Source: Posidonia oceanica
Taxonomy: Eukaryota > Streptophyta > Magnoliopsida > Alismatales > Posidoniaceae
DNA: 64,000 nucleotides
Direction: 5' to 3'
Assembly (NCBI GenBank): GCA_037176725.1
Contig: JAZBRS010000060.1
Location: 56,696,001-56,760,000 of the forward strand
Notes under the pieces: generated by a model
What the model was told of the DNA's origin: nothing
Database searches by the model: none
Seen by the model: the letters and a program-made list of their open reading frames with translations, nothing else
Program-made: the position numbers and the translations under genes
In this document: positions 30,812-42,480 of the stretch, one piece after another
Numbering within the stretch: position 1 is the stretch's first letter
Layout of the letters: every line of letters begins with the position of its first letter

Positions 30812-30816
30812 CCTCC
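30812..30816. repeat. Target-site duplication of element A (right copy, CCTCC)
   Basis: Identical to 2971-2975. Removing the element and one copy of the duplication restores a continuous reading frame of the interrupted PMD gene, which is independent support for the boundary. Confidence 0.93.
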
Positions 30817-31090
30817 TTACATGTAATCAGAGTCTCCCCACAAGGAAGGTTGAAAGTGTTGGAGGAGCCATTCCAGAAAGCCATCAAAGCATGCAACAAT
30901 GGCCAAGGCAAGGGCGTGCGAATCAAATCAAGCAGCTTCTCAAAACCACTGGATCCGAAGAGATGCTTGTTATCCTCTGCTCGGTTGATCAAGCCAGACA
31001 CCCAAGGCAGAGTATATCGAAAAGAACTGTGAAAGTTTGGACATCCCGTGAGGTTTACTACAGCCTAAACAAGCAACATTCAGGAGCAAA
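30812..31090 (-). pseudogene. Plant mobile domain gene, 5' part, split by element A
   Basis: Reading the minus strand, an open frame contains YTLPWVSGLI, then FEKLLDLIRTPLPWPLLHALMAF, a W-N-G-S-S-N-T-F-N-L-P stretch and GETLITCKEV. This is the start of the PMD fold, where a W..xTFxLPxGE motif precedes a conserved LLGL segment. The frame runs into the target duplication CCTCC (30812-30816) and resumes on the other side of element A at 2975. The upstream limit is not fixed: the frame stays open to at least about 31080 without a convincing start codon, and an upstream exon is possible. Confidence 0.6.
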
Positions 31091-32304
31091 ACCACAAATA
31101 AGGCATGCAAAGGCAAAAGGGGAAAAGAAGAGAACATACCTGATCATCCCGAATGGCTTTCATCAAATGGTTGGGGATATCAACTACCCTCTTCACTTGG
31201 AAGGTCAAAGAAGAGAAGGAAGGAAGCTTCATGATCAAGAGAGGGGGTTTACTTATGCAGAATGCTCTCTGAAAAGCAAGGACGGCCGTCTTTTATCTCC
31301 CCCTATCAAGAGAATCCAGGGTTGAAACGGTTGCTTAAATAAATAAGCCAGGAGATTGTGCGTCGCCCCAGAAGCCGACGACTAACACAGGCGCCTAGAG
31401 AGGAGGCGACTAAAACATCAAAACAGACCATCTGTTACAACACAGCATCCCTTTCACCAAGAATGATGCTACCACCTGCAAACTCCGAACTAAAGCTGAA
31501 GAATGAGCTCCTGTCTTAAGCTTACACAACGCCCACCGGTGCAACCCCTGCGAACACCAGACGACACATCGGATTGGCAAGTGAAGGGTTCACTCCCTCA
31601 CCCGGTTCTCTTTGCATAGAGCCTCTTTACTTGCCAAATAGAGCTATGGGACGACGGTCCTTTCCGGAGAGTGCTGGTCACACTTGAGGACGGAAAACAC
31701 TTGACCACAATGATTTGCATTCATTTATCTTGCATATGTCCATATGGTTTGGGACCAATCGTACCCCACCGGCCTAACCTAGCATATGGACTATTCATTG
31801 CATTGCGTGTTGACCTTGCATTATCATCGTATGTTTGAATCATGCATCCATGCATTTTCTCATATCATTGGATGTGGAGCACGGACGGAGCATTGATCTT
31901 CAAGAGTGTTAGAAACCCTTAAGACATGTGATTCTCCTAGAGTCGACCCAGTTCCTACCTATCTTTTTATCAATTCCAACCTGAGTGAAGTCTCAAACAA
32001 GATGTCACACTCCTTTCGATCGTGTCGGAATAACATCCTGCGATTTCCTCCTTAGTTCTTGCCTCGTTGGAGCACCTCTACATGGTTGACCTGGTCTTGA
32101 CATCGGCTGCGACACATAGTTCCGAAACCGACTTGACCCCTCCATGCCTGAGTTCCCAATATGATGGTAATTTGAAAACTTCTTTTTATCTTTCCTTTGG
32201 CTACGTCAGTGGCGAATTGTTTGAGATGGAGCTCCCCTTTTCAGGAAATGCTCAATAGGACATCGTTCTTGCCTTGGACCCGATCTTGTTCCAAGATCAA
32301 CACC
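31091..32304 (+). other. 3' internal region of element D, noncoding
   Basis: Lies between the antisense PMD remnant and the polypurine tract of D. There is no coding frame beyond short chance ones. At 31355-31415 GTCGCC, GGCGCC and GGCGACTA words recur as imperfect hairpins like those in the D LTR. From 31690 to 31900 the sequence is rich in CATGCATT and CATATG words. Nothing else could be identified. Confidence 0.45.
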
Positions 32305-32317
32305 AAGGAGGGGCATC
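32305..32317 (+). other. Polypurine tract of element D
   Basis: AAGGAGGGGCATC sits immediately before TGTAGATATCC, the start of the D LTR. It matches the tract of element A in the opposite orientation, so D runs on the plus strand. Confidence 0.75.
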
Positions 32318-32689
32318 TGTAGATATCCTATTTTCGCATTTCTGAGAGTTCTTTTAAGATAGGGACCTTGAGGCGCCCCAAATCACATGTCTAGAGTGTT
32401 AAAACACATTTCCCAGATCTTCCATAATTTCTTCGAAGCATCGCTTGATCCTACTTGACTCAAGTTGTTGGCTGTGGCAGAGCTGACGCACTCAGACTCA
32501 CAACAAGTCCAAGTACCTCAAGTGTCCTTTATTTTTACTCAAATTTGTGGCAGATTTGAGATAGAGAAGATGCCTTCATGATTTCATAGACTATCTGAAG
32601 TTTCCCGGCCCTTTATCAGGTTTTCTCTGAATAGAACCTAAGAGCTAGAGCTAGGAGTGAACTGAGCTTGCTAGTTGCCAGCTGGGAAG

Positions 32690-33035
32690 GCGACATGGAT
32701 AGACGCCCTTTGAATAGGCAACTAGACTAGACATCATCGTAGCAGGCGACTAACTGTCGTGGGCTCCATTAACCGCCTCTGGCAGTTATTTTTGACGGTT
32801 GCTTCCCACAACCCCACCAACTATTAGACGCCAACATAACCGGTGGCTAATGGTCGTGGAACTGCAACAGTTATTTCCCACGATCCCCTCGACAGCTAGA
32901 CGCCAACATAACCAGCGACTAACGGTCGTGGAACTGCAAACAGTTTTTTCCCACGATCCCTTGACCGATAGACGCCATCATAACCGACGACTAATGATCG
33001 TGGCCTCTATCAACCGAATTTCTACGGTTTTTCCA
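32690..33035 (+). repeat. ~72-bp tandem repeat with hairpins in LTR D
   Basis: About four diverged units. Each has TAGACGCC, then ATAACC, GCGACTAA, GGTCGTGG, AACTGCA, CAGTT and CCCACGATCC. GGTCGTGG-AACTG pairs with CAGTT...CCCACGA in the same unit as a hairpin. Base changes in one arm are often matched in the other. The units lie just upstream of the TATA box, in U3. Confidence 0.75.
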
Positions 33036-33147
33036 CACGTTTGCTTGAGTGGTTGTTGATCTTAGGCACCTACCCATGCGACGACTGATAATAATTACCA
33101 CTTTTCTTCTAGAAACTTCTATGTGTCAACCACCCACACTCCTGGAG

Positions 33148-33160
33148 TCTATAAATAGAC
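33148..33160 (+). promoter_or_regulatory. Putative TATA box of LTR D
   Basis: TCTATAAATAGAC is a near-ideal plant TATA box. It sits about 830 bp into the LTR, followed by a CT-rich and GAGAGA-containing leader. Would drive transcription to the right. Confidence 0.6.
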
Positions 33161-33838
33161 CCCGTGGGTCAGTGTTTGAACCCCCGACCAAGTGTGAGAA
33201 AACCCCCTGTTAGTTCAAGAGAGAGAAATTCCCTTTAGATTTCTAGGATTTTGAGTTTCCACATTCAGAGAGCTAGAGTTTTCAATCCAGAAACTCTACC
33301 TCCCATCTTCAAAAGAGGAATCCTAGCTTCCACTTTCAATCCAGAAACCTTGGATCTCAGAGATTTTGAGCCAAGCCGGAGCTCCGACCGTGCCTCCACT
33401 TCTACTCCACTGCATACAGCACGAGGGTGAAGGGAGTATCTTCTTCCAATCTTTTTTTAATTCTTATTGCATTCCTTAGCATAGGACCCATAGCATATGC
33501 ATGTGGGGAACAACCCCCGGTTAGTATTAGTTTCTTTCGTTTATGTTACTTTTTCTGTTTGTTTCTACTACCGCTTACTACACAAACTAATCCGGATCTA
33601 TTTACTTTGTTTTGAAGGAAAGGAATAACGCTTACATGACACGAGGGAGCCGCTAGATGACATCCTGTCGTCGATCTAGTGATTCGAGTACCCGCATCCT
33701 CATCATCTCCCCCTAGGCGTCTTGTCAGCCCATCGACGAGTAGCAATCACATCAAGTTGTCGATGTCGTGGAAGCGTCGGCATCTTCATTCAGACCATCC
33801 CCTAAATCCACATCCACAGTAGGATGACTAGGGGTCTA

Positions 33839-36321
33839 CTTTAAAGGGAGGCAGGGGCTTGGGGTCTCGCCTGAAGGTGAACAGGGGTAGGAGCCTAAGG
33901 ATGCATGGTAGGGCACACGGTAGAACGCTCCGGCCTGGCACACGATCGGATCATAAGAATCCCCGACTCGAAGCCGGTGATAGCCGCACGATAGAGGGAG
34001 AGAGGAAAGGGCTCCGAGACATCATGAATGAGCTCGGAGTGGTCTACCACAGACGTAGCAGGCCCAGAAGGGAAGAGAGAGTAGATTCCCGAGGTCCCTG
34101 CGCCTTCCAGATTGGAATGCTCCAGCAAAGGCTAGTGGACGATGCTGGGATGAGAGGATGCTAATGCTAATGCAGGGGCTGATGCTGATGGGGGAGCAGA
34201 AATGGGTGCCTCGTGCGTGTGGATCGTAATCATTCCCGATTTGATCAGATTCTGAATGGCGTCCCGCAAAGTGAGGCAACTATTCGTCGAGTGCCCTACG
34301 ACTCGATGAAAGTCGCAAAAAAGATTCGCCTTATGCCAATACGAAAGTGGATTTGGCGGCGGGCGAACCTCAGGAAACCTCAGCAATGACGCGACCTTAG
34401 GGAGGACGACATTTAGCAATTCCATCAGTGGGGTGAATTGACGCCGCTCTCTGAAATGTCACCTTGGCCCCTAGGGCTGCGCTTGCTGGACCGGTGTGGC
34501 AGGATACATCGGTTGGGCAATGGTAGTGATTTGTGGTGTGGAGGGTGCCCTAGGTGCTGGTGCATACACTACTTGATTCGGGGGAGGCCGAACCGACACA
34601 AGAACAGGCGCGAGCGCGGGTGAGGGGTCGACGTATGCAATAGCTATCTTTGGCGAGTCCTTCTTCTTAGGACGGCTGCTAGTGCTACCGCTGCTGTTGT
34701 TGCTGGTGCTGCTGACAGTTGCCTGCTTGGCAAACGCAGAGAGTGCTGGGAAGTTGCCACTCCGTAGCGAACTCTCTACGCAGGTGCCGGCCCGAATCAA
34801 TACTGCGAAGGTCGTGACGGGTTGAATGCTGAGCAGAGCCTTAGTAGTGGGCTGCGCACCTTTGATCACAATCTCGAGGGACTCCTCGTCAGAGGGTCCA
34901 TCCCAAACCTGTGAGGCAAGGGCGCGCCAGCGGCCGACATACTCCCCAAACGGCTCGTTGGGGTTCTGCTTTGTTGCGACCAGGTCCACGCGCTTTGGGA
35001 CCAGGTCAAGGTTGAAGGAGTATTGTCCCAGGAATGCCTGGCTAAGGTCGTTCCACGTCCTGATGGTGGCCATATCAAGCGAGGTGAACCACTTGAGCAC
35101 GGGGCCAGTCAGACTTTTCTGGAACAAGCGGATTAGCAACCTCTCGTCAGCATGGAGCTGAGCAAGATTTCCGCAGTATGCCTTCAGATGTGCGATTGGG
35201 CAGCCTCTACCATTGTATTTGTCAAAGACCGGGATGCAAAACTTCGATGGGAGCACCGCCTCTGGGAAATAGCAAAGGTCTCGGAATTGGTAGGACTAGA
35301 GGTCAACGTCCTGCACTAAACGTAGTGCTTTCTCCAAGACGTCCATCCTGTTATTGATGGGGTCTAGATTAGCTGCCAGAGATGATGGGGTAGTAGGGGG
35401 GACCGCATACGCCGGCAGGGTCGCACCAAGGTGCTGCTCCCGATCCACTATCGCATCGCCTGGTGGAGCGACGGGATGGGCGATGTATCCATGCAAAGGT
35501 GTTATGTGTGCTGGAATGCATGCTGGGGTAGGGAATTGCTGATGCAGGGGATAAGAGAAGCTAGTATGCTATGCAGTGGGTGATACATAATGCGGGAGCG
35601 ATAGCTGCTGCACCGACACGGTGCTGGGCGGTTGGCCTGCGGGATACTGTGCTCCAACCAGCCCGAAGGACTGGCCACCAGGTGGCGGAGGAATATGCTG
35701 TGCAGGGTGTTGTGCAAATGTAGGAGGTAGAAGCTGAGCCCCCATCGTCAGAGCAGCGAGCAGTTGAGGTGATGGTCTAGGCAGGGGTGCAGAAGGGAAT
35801 GCCTGAGAAGCAAGAGCAGGCCGCAAAGGAGCCTCGGGAGCAATAGGAGTGAAAGAAGGGCGAAGAGATAGAGTCATGCCTTGCAGTCTCTAGGCAGTCT
35901 CCATCAGCTGCTGGTACTGCGCCTCGAGGGACCTGTCAATGGGTGCTCCGAATTGCAGGACTGGCGAGGGACCAGAGTCAAAAGACCGGGACGCAGATTG
36001 TCCAGGAGGCGGAGGTCCTATGGCGGAAGTCGCCGCAGCAGGGTGGGTGTCAAAAGTAACATAACCCTGAGAAGGAGGAGTCAGTGGCGCCTCAGGAGCA
36101 CGGGCGGCGGACACCGAGATGGACTCGGCAACCGGGTCCGGTGGAGTCTGCCACTGCCCCACAGAATAGAGGGGAGACAACTGTACCAGAGAAGGAGACG
36201 CTGGTACAGAGGGAACCAAGGCGAGAGTCGAAGGGGCCGAAACGGGAACCCCCTCTGGGGCAACAGGAGCCTGGGAATCACCAACAAACTGGACCATCGC
36301 TGACCGAGAGTGAGTGATCAC
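33839..36321 (-). pseudogene. Gag remnant of element B
   Basis: Minus-strand pieces at 36321-35890, 35877-35569, 35496-35296, 35256-34471, 34425-34132 and 34128-33895 match in order the first third of the element A polyprotein. They include MVQFVGD near the start, FQKSLTGPVLKWFTSLDMAT in the Gag core, and CDFHRVVGHSTNSC, the CCHC-like knuckle. Stop codons and small shifts break the frame (for example near 35880 and 35270). The protein ends abruptly at about 33840, where element D has inserted; pro and pol of B must lie beyond the left end of the window. A dead copy. Confidence 0.85.
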
Positions 36322-37529
36322 AGGACTGCAATAGGGGGCAAGAGGACGAATCCTAGGGGGAGCTATCGTCGTAAAGGCGAGTAGCTCGGAAGAGGATGGT
36401 CGGAAGCAAGTGTCACGACAGGGGTGTCAGCAAGAGAAAACACTCGAGCTCCAGCAAAGGAACTTGCTCACTGACCTCTGCGTGAAAGGCAAACAAAAAC
36501 AAGGGTTAGAACCCGAAAGTAAAATGCCAATGCTTTAATGTATGTTATGAATGCAGATGTATGGTTTCTAGCATGATCTCCCTCACCAATCTAGTGTGTC
36601 CTAGTAGGTAGTCTACTTCGAACACTCACGGGTGTACAGGTCACTGACTCAGGCTAGAAAGAGTAGGTCCCGCCTAGACCCTGGCCCAAAGCTCAGGTAC
36701 GACGGGTGGTGCGTTAGTGGCCTTGACCCTGCCGAAGCATGAGTTGTACCCTCTAGTAGCACCGACGCGACCCCTGACAAGGGGGACAGACCGACCAACT
36801 CGTTTTGTGCCAAAGCAACCGTACAAGAGACCAGGACTGTCCTTCTCAGATTGTAGGTGGACTCAACTGAGAAGAATGCATGCCCTATATGAAGCTTTAT
36901 GCAAATGCTTAGAGTTTTATCTTGTGCATTTTATTAACTCCAAGGGGATGCAAGTGTGTTGCAGTCTCTAGTTGCTCCTAGAGTTGATTTTCTTACTTGC
37001 CGTTTTTAGTTAGCTGTGGGGGAAACAATCAGTCTCTTATTGTCCTTAAGCTAAGTGCAAAAGGGGAAGAAAATCACCCAAACATGGCAAGCAAGCAACA
37101 CGGATCATTGCAAAAGACATGCGCATGGTATGTGCTAGTGCTGTGGACATGATAGTGAAGAGAAAACACTTATCATATCAAAATGCAGGAATACATGGCA
37201 TGTGCATGTGCAGTGGCATAGTATTAGTGTAAAAGAAAGCATTCACCACTCAAAAGGCATGCATAGTGCGTCACGCAAATATTTAGACATGCATAATGCA
37301 GGAAATAAAGCAAGGATAAGCAAGCAAATAAAATAAATAAAGGCAGGTTAGCAGTAAAGCAGGTAAAAGCAAAGCAAGCAATAAAGCATGTAAACAGGCA
37401 AGGCAATCAAGCAAGCGAGGCATGCAAACCCACAAGGCAAGCAATGATGCAAAACCCAGGCGGGCGAGAAGTCCAAAGCGAAAGCCAGAGCTTGGAATCC
37501 CTAGCAGAGTATCTGTTGGAGATTCTGCT
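36322..37529 (-). other. Leader of element B
   Basis: Noncoding. About 36570-36900 is conserved with the leaders of A and C (GTGCGTTAG, TACCCTCTAGTAGC, GACCGACCAAC, ATGCATGCCCTATATGA). The part next to the primer site is low-complexity AAGCAAGC and AAATAAA sequence, as in A. Confidence 0.6.
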
Positions 37530-37547
37530 TCCCCAGCAGAGTCGCCA
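37530..37547 (-). other. Primer-binding site of element B (tRNA-Arg)
   Basis: On the minus strand TGGCGACTCTGCTGGGGA follows the LTR after one base. It differs from the site of element A at one position (T for C), within tolerance for tRNA-Arg priming. Confidence 0.8.
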
Positions 37548-37548
37548 C

Positions 37549-40500
37549 TGTAGTAATCTCGAAATTCAGATCGTCCATGCACGATGCCAAAGCTCGCGTG
37601 CAACGATTGGAACTAGGTTCACTATATGCGACGGAATCCAAGGAGGGAAACTCAACTCTGAAACGCTGGTAGAAAAGGAAAAAGAAAAGATAAAACAAAT
37701 TAGAGTCGCCACCATGTCCATTTAATTGGGAGATAAGGAAAACCGGGGGAAGCATGATAAATCATGCCAAAAAGAAAGAAAAAAGAATGCAAATGCAATG
37801 CAAATGTGACTCGTGCCTAGGATAAGGGCAATACGGTCATTGCACGCCAAGAGACAGGGCAAGGACTCCTGTTACGCACGGGAAAGGTGTTAGGCACCCC
37901 CGATATGTCCGAGAATCGATCTTTCTAGGCTTAGCTCGCTCGCATATGCCGAAAGATGCATGCCTAATGCCTAAATGCCTAACTACCTGAATGCTATGCA
38001 TGGGAAATTAAATGTGCTATCTATATGCTCAGCAACGCTGCTAGTGTTCCGAACAGGCAAGCCCTGGTTCGTGAGAACTCCTAGGCAGTAAGCATCATCA
38101 CCCTAATGCAAGTGCAGGCGATAAAACAAAACAGCGAGGAAAACATGCAATGCAAGCGACATGCAAAGGAAAGCGAAAGCTGGCGTGGAAAACGGTGCAA
38201 TGCAAGCGATATGCAAAAAGAAAACAAAAGTGGACACGGAAAACGATGCAATGCAGGCGATATGCAAAAGAAAGCAAAAGCAGAGGCGACAAAGCCTAAT
38301 CTACATGCACGAGAAAGCAGATTGCGAAAACGATGCATGCAATGCAAATGATAAGGCAATGAGAGCTATGTAGTGATTCAGATGGGCTTATCTTGAAAAT
38401 CTGAGGCTTGATCTAAGATAACTTTGGTTAGAATGAAAGATCATCCAACCAAGAAGACCTGAATAGTTAGATCATGAAGATCCAACGATCCGATCAAAAG
38501 TAATTCGGGTTTCAAGTCAGAGGGCTCAGGGGCCAGCAAAAGTGGACTAAGCAGGGGTCTAAGTGCAAATTAGCCCTAACTGTGTGCAATGCAAGGTGTC
38601 TTATATGTTAGGAGACTAACAATGCCTAAATGGATGCATGGGAACTATATGCAAAGATATGGGAATGCTATGCATGCAAGAATGCAAAGGTAGGGACCTA
38701 AGTGCAATTTAGGAAAATGCAAAGGCTTATGTGCAAAACATGGAAAAAGTATGCAATGCAACAATTAAGATGCAAAAAGAAACTAGCAATGCAATATGGC
38801 ATGCATGCAGAAGCTAAATGCAACATTGGATGCAAGAATGCATGATGCAAAAAAAGGTAGGGACCTATATGCAATAAAAGAAAACTATAGGGTTTAAATG
38901 CAATGCAGGGTTAAAAATGTAAATGCATGCAACATGTGGGCCTATATGCAATGTAGGAAAACATGCCAGATGATGTGCAATGCAGTGATGATAATTAAAG
39001 CATGCAATAATTAAGATATGCAATTAAAATGACTGTTGTATATGATTGCAATGCAGCGTGGCAGCTAAATGATATTAAAAGTAGAGATTAATGCATGCTG
39101 GGCTTATATGCAAATGCAGGATGCAAATGCAATGCCAATGAAGTTAAAAGATTACATTTGGTGGCTTCTAGATGCAGGCAAGACTTATATGCAATTAAAA
39201 GTTAATGTAGGGTTAAAATGCAATGCCAGATTAGTTTTAGAAATGCAATTAAAAGACTTCTAGATGCAGGCAAATCCTATATGTAATTAAATAAAGTGCA
39301 AAATTAACATGCAATGCAATGCAGTTAAAAAAGGAATGCAATTAATAGACTTCTAGATGTAGACAGGACCTTAATGCAATTTTTAAAACTTGCTGGGCTT
39401 TATTGCAATGTAATAAGGTTAACATTTACATTTAAATCACAGTTTATAACAAAATAGGACCTAAATGCAAATATTAAAACCCTCAGGACTTATTTACAAT
39501 GCAATAAAGCTAAGAAAATCACATTTAAATCATATGTAAACATGTTACAGGACTTAAGTGCAATTTTCAGAACATGCTGGGTTTTTCAGTAATGCAATAA
39601 AGTCTAAAATGCAGATTAAATGACATTTCAATTGATGCAGGACTAATATGCAATTAAATTAAAAGCTAGGGATGCAAATGCAATGTAGTAAAATAAAAAC
39701 TAAGAATTAAATGCATGCTGTGATTAATTGAGGACCTAGATGCAAATAAATTAAAGCATGGGGATGCAAATGCAATGCAGTAAGGTAAAATCTAAAATTA
39801 AATGCATGCTGTGATTTAATTAAGGACCTAGATGCAAATAAACTAAAGCATAGGATTTAAATGCAATGTAATAAAGTTAAAATGCTGAATTAAATGCTTT
39901 TAATTGATGCAAGACCTAAATGCAAACATAAATAAACCTAGGGGCCTTAATGCAATGCATACAAACAAATTTAAATAACTTAAGCTAACACTGGACTGAA
40001 ATGCAAATATAATAACATGCAGTACTTTATTTTAATGCAATATAGTTTAAATGCAAAATTAAATGATTTTGATTGATGCAAGGACATAAATGCAAACATA
40101 AATAAACCTAGGGGCCTTAATGCAATGCATGCAATTAAACGAAAATAAAAAAACCTAACTTAACAGCTACAGTGAATCACGGGCACTGCAACACTACGCC
40201 GGAGAAGAAGCTGCGCTGGCGGCAGTCTGATGGGCGGCAGGCCAAGTTGATGGCCCAGGAAGCTGCGGGCGGTGCGTAGGAGCACGGCGGTGATCTCAGC
40301 AACGCGTGGCGGTGCCGAAGGCGGTCTGCTGACCTCGGTGGCCTTTTGCAGATGCTGCCAAAGGTGGAGCGGCTGCTGGAGGCTGTGGAAGACGGCTGGC
40401 GGTGCTAGGTTGAGTCGCTGGACGTCTGACGGAGCTCGGGGAGCAATCCGGAGAGTCGGAGCTGGTCTGGTGCACGACGGAGTTGCAGAAGCTCGCCGGA

Positions 40501-42480
40501 GAAGACGACTGCTGCACGGCAGTTCTGGTGGGCTACAGCTGCTGTGGCGACGTCCGGAGGCTGCAAGCGAGTGCTACGGAGGCGCTGGTGCCATTGGAGG
40601 CGCGCGGAGGGCTGCGGAGCTGCTAGCCGACCTCTGCAAAATTTTGCAGAGGAGTCCGACGAAGTCCAAGGCGGAGGGAGCTGCTGCTGGGCACCGGAGC
40701 GGGCTGTTGGAGGCTAGGCGGAGCTGGCCGGGAGCAGAGGAGGGGCAGCGACAGCCTGGAACGCCGAACGGGCGTCGGCACGGGCTGGCCGTCGCCGGAG
40801 AAGACAGAGCTCGTGGCGGAGCTCGACATACGATATAAAGCGCAAAATAACTAAATAAAAAGCTAGGAAGCAAGGCATACATGCTAGGAACTTGAAAGTG
40901 CATCCAGTTACCTACGCGGGAGGCTGAGCTGCGCTGACGACCTACGGTGGGTGCAGCTATCCGGCGAGGGCTCGTGGAGGCGCATGGGAGGCTGGGAAGC
41001 GTGCGGCGAGGTCTGGACGAGTTGCAGGCATGTCGAGGATGCTCTAGATGCGCCCAGAAGTGGATTCCACTACTCAGAGAGGAAAAGCAGATTTTGGGTG
41101 TGCAACGTAAATTCTAGTTGCTCGGGTAATGCTGTGGCTCTCTTCGGTGGTTCTCACGCTCTCTGGGATCGTGGGAGGTTAGGGAGGATGGTGGTGATGG
41201 TCTGGAATGCGTGCGAGACTGGGTGAATGCAGATTGCAATGGTGCGGGTAGAGGGAAGCTGGGGAAGAAGATGGGTTCAAGGGGAGAATGCGGAGGGAAT
41301 TCTGGGTGCTAGAGAGCTGGGAATTGTGTGTGGTGAGGTGAACTGCCAGAGGTGGTGAGGGGGTAAGGCAGAGGCTTGGGGAGTGGGAATCCGGCGGTGA
41401 GGTGAGGCTGTGCAGAGGCTGGCTGAGTCTGTGCGTGAGAGCGGGTTTGGAGGAGGGATTTCGGTGGGAAGTTAGTGAAGTTAGTGTTCGATGGGAGAGG
41501 GAGTAAGTGGTGGAAGGATAAGAAGGAGGAGAAGGGATAAGAAGGAGATGGAAGAAGTAGAAGGAAGAGGTGGTAGAAGGTGCACGGGAGAGAAAAAATG
41601 AAAAAAAAGAAGAAGAAGGAGAAGGAGGAAGGGCAGTGGGCCGGGCCTGAGGGAAGAGGAGAAAAAGGAAAAAAGAAGAAAAAAAAGGTTACTGGGCCGG
41701 GCCTGAAACGAAAAAAAGGAAAAAAGAAATAAAGAAGGAGGGGGAGAAAGAAAGAACGAAAGAAAGAAAGAAAGAGAGAAAGAAAGAAAGGGGGAAGGAG
41801 TTGGTGGGCCGGGCCTGGCCCAAAAAATAGAAAAGGAAATAAAAGAGAGGGGGCAGTTGGGCTGGGCTGGAAACAAAAAAGAAAAAAGAAATAAGGAAAG
41901 AGGGGATGGAGGAAAGAAAGAAAGAAAGAAAGAAAGAGAGAAAGAGAGAAAGAAAGGGGGAAGGAGTTGGGCTGGGCCTAATGGGCTGCTGAAAAAAAGA
42001 AAAAGTGGAAAAAGGAGAAGAAGAAAAAGGAGAGGAGAAGAAGTGGGTTGGGCTTAGGAAAAAAGGGTAGAAAAGAAAGAAGAAGAGGAGGGGAAGGAAG
42101 GAGAGGAAGAAAAGAAAGTAAAAATCAAATAAAAATAGAATGAAATAAAATAAAATAAAGAAAAGAGAAAAAGAAAGAAAGAAAGAAAAAGAAGGAGAAA
42201 AAGAGAGAAAAGAAAGAAGAGAAAGAAGAAGAAGACAAAAGAAGGAAAAGAAAAGAAGAGAAGAAAGAAGGAGAAGGGCTTGGCTTGGTTTATGCATGGG
42301 TGTGTCCTGTGCTAACCTAGGATTTGACCTAGGGTTTAGGAGATGCAAACCTAGAGCTTTTCTAGGATTTTAAGAGAGGTTTACCTAGAGTTTTTCTAGG
42401 GTTTTGGAGAGTAATTTTGGGTTGGAAAATGGGTTTCTAAGAGAAGCACCAAATGAGCATGTCAAAATGGGGTGTCTACA
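37549..42480 (-). mobile_element. 5' LTR of element B (4.9 kb)
   Basis: In element sense it begins TGTAGACACCCC (42480) and ends GAGATTACTACA (37549), next to the B primer site. It shares with LTR A the U5 block (37813-37930), the primer-site-like word at 37703-37713 and a long zone (38560-40140) of degenerate repeats with ATGCAATGC and ATGCAAAT. A GC-rich block spans 40170-41000. From 41480 to 42290 the plus strand is almost pure A and G, so the RNA-sense U3 is CT-rich. The 219-aa and 131-aa Phe/Ser/Leu frames there are artefacts. The right neighbour is the integrase of C, so B inserted into C; the expected target copy is TCTGG at 42481. Confidence 0.82.

Larger units (their letters stand above)
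32318..33838 (+). mobile_element. 3' LTR of element D (Tat/Ogre type, about 1.5 kb)
   Basis: Begins TGTAGATATCC after a polypurine tract. The right end is near GGGGTCTAC at 33830-33840, where the sequence changes to the gag of element B; the exact last base is uncertain. It holds a ~72-bp hairpin-bearing tandem repeat (about 32690-33035) and then a TATA box at 33148-33160, consistent with U3 then R. The body of D, with its pol and 5' LTR, would lie beyond position 1. The start resembles that of solo LTR C2 read on the minus strand (TATAGATATCCCATTTT). Confidence 0.7.

Noticed and set aside
40272..40838. 188-aa plus-strand frame in LTR B as a host gene
   Set aside because: Low-complexity Arg/Gly/Ala composition in a GC-rich LTR block; no domain, and opposite to element sense.
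41481..42348. Frames of 131 and 219 aa rich in Phe, Ser and Leu
   Set aside because: They are read from an almost pure GA/CT tract in LTR B; such tracts are open by composition and the protein has no domain.
37549..42480. LTR B as the 3' LTR of element C
   Set aside because: It differs from LTR C in sequence and length (4.9 versus 2.3 kb), and it directly follows its own primer site and gag remnant on the left. It abuts C in the middle of integrase, where no LTR belongs.
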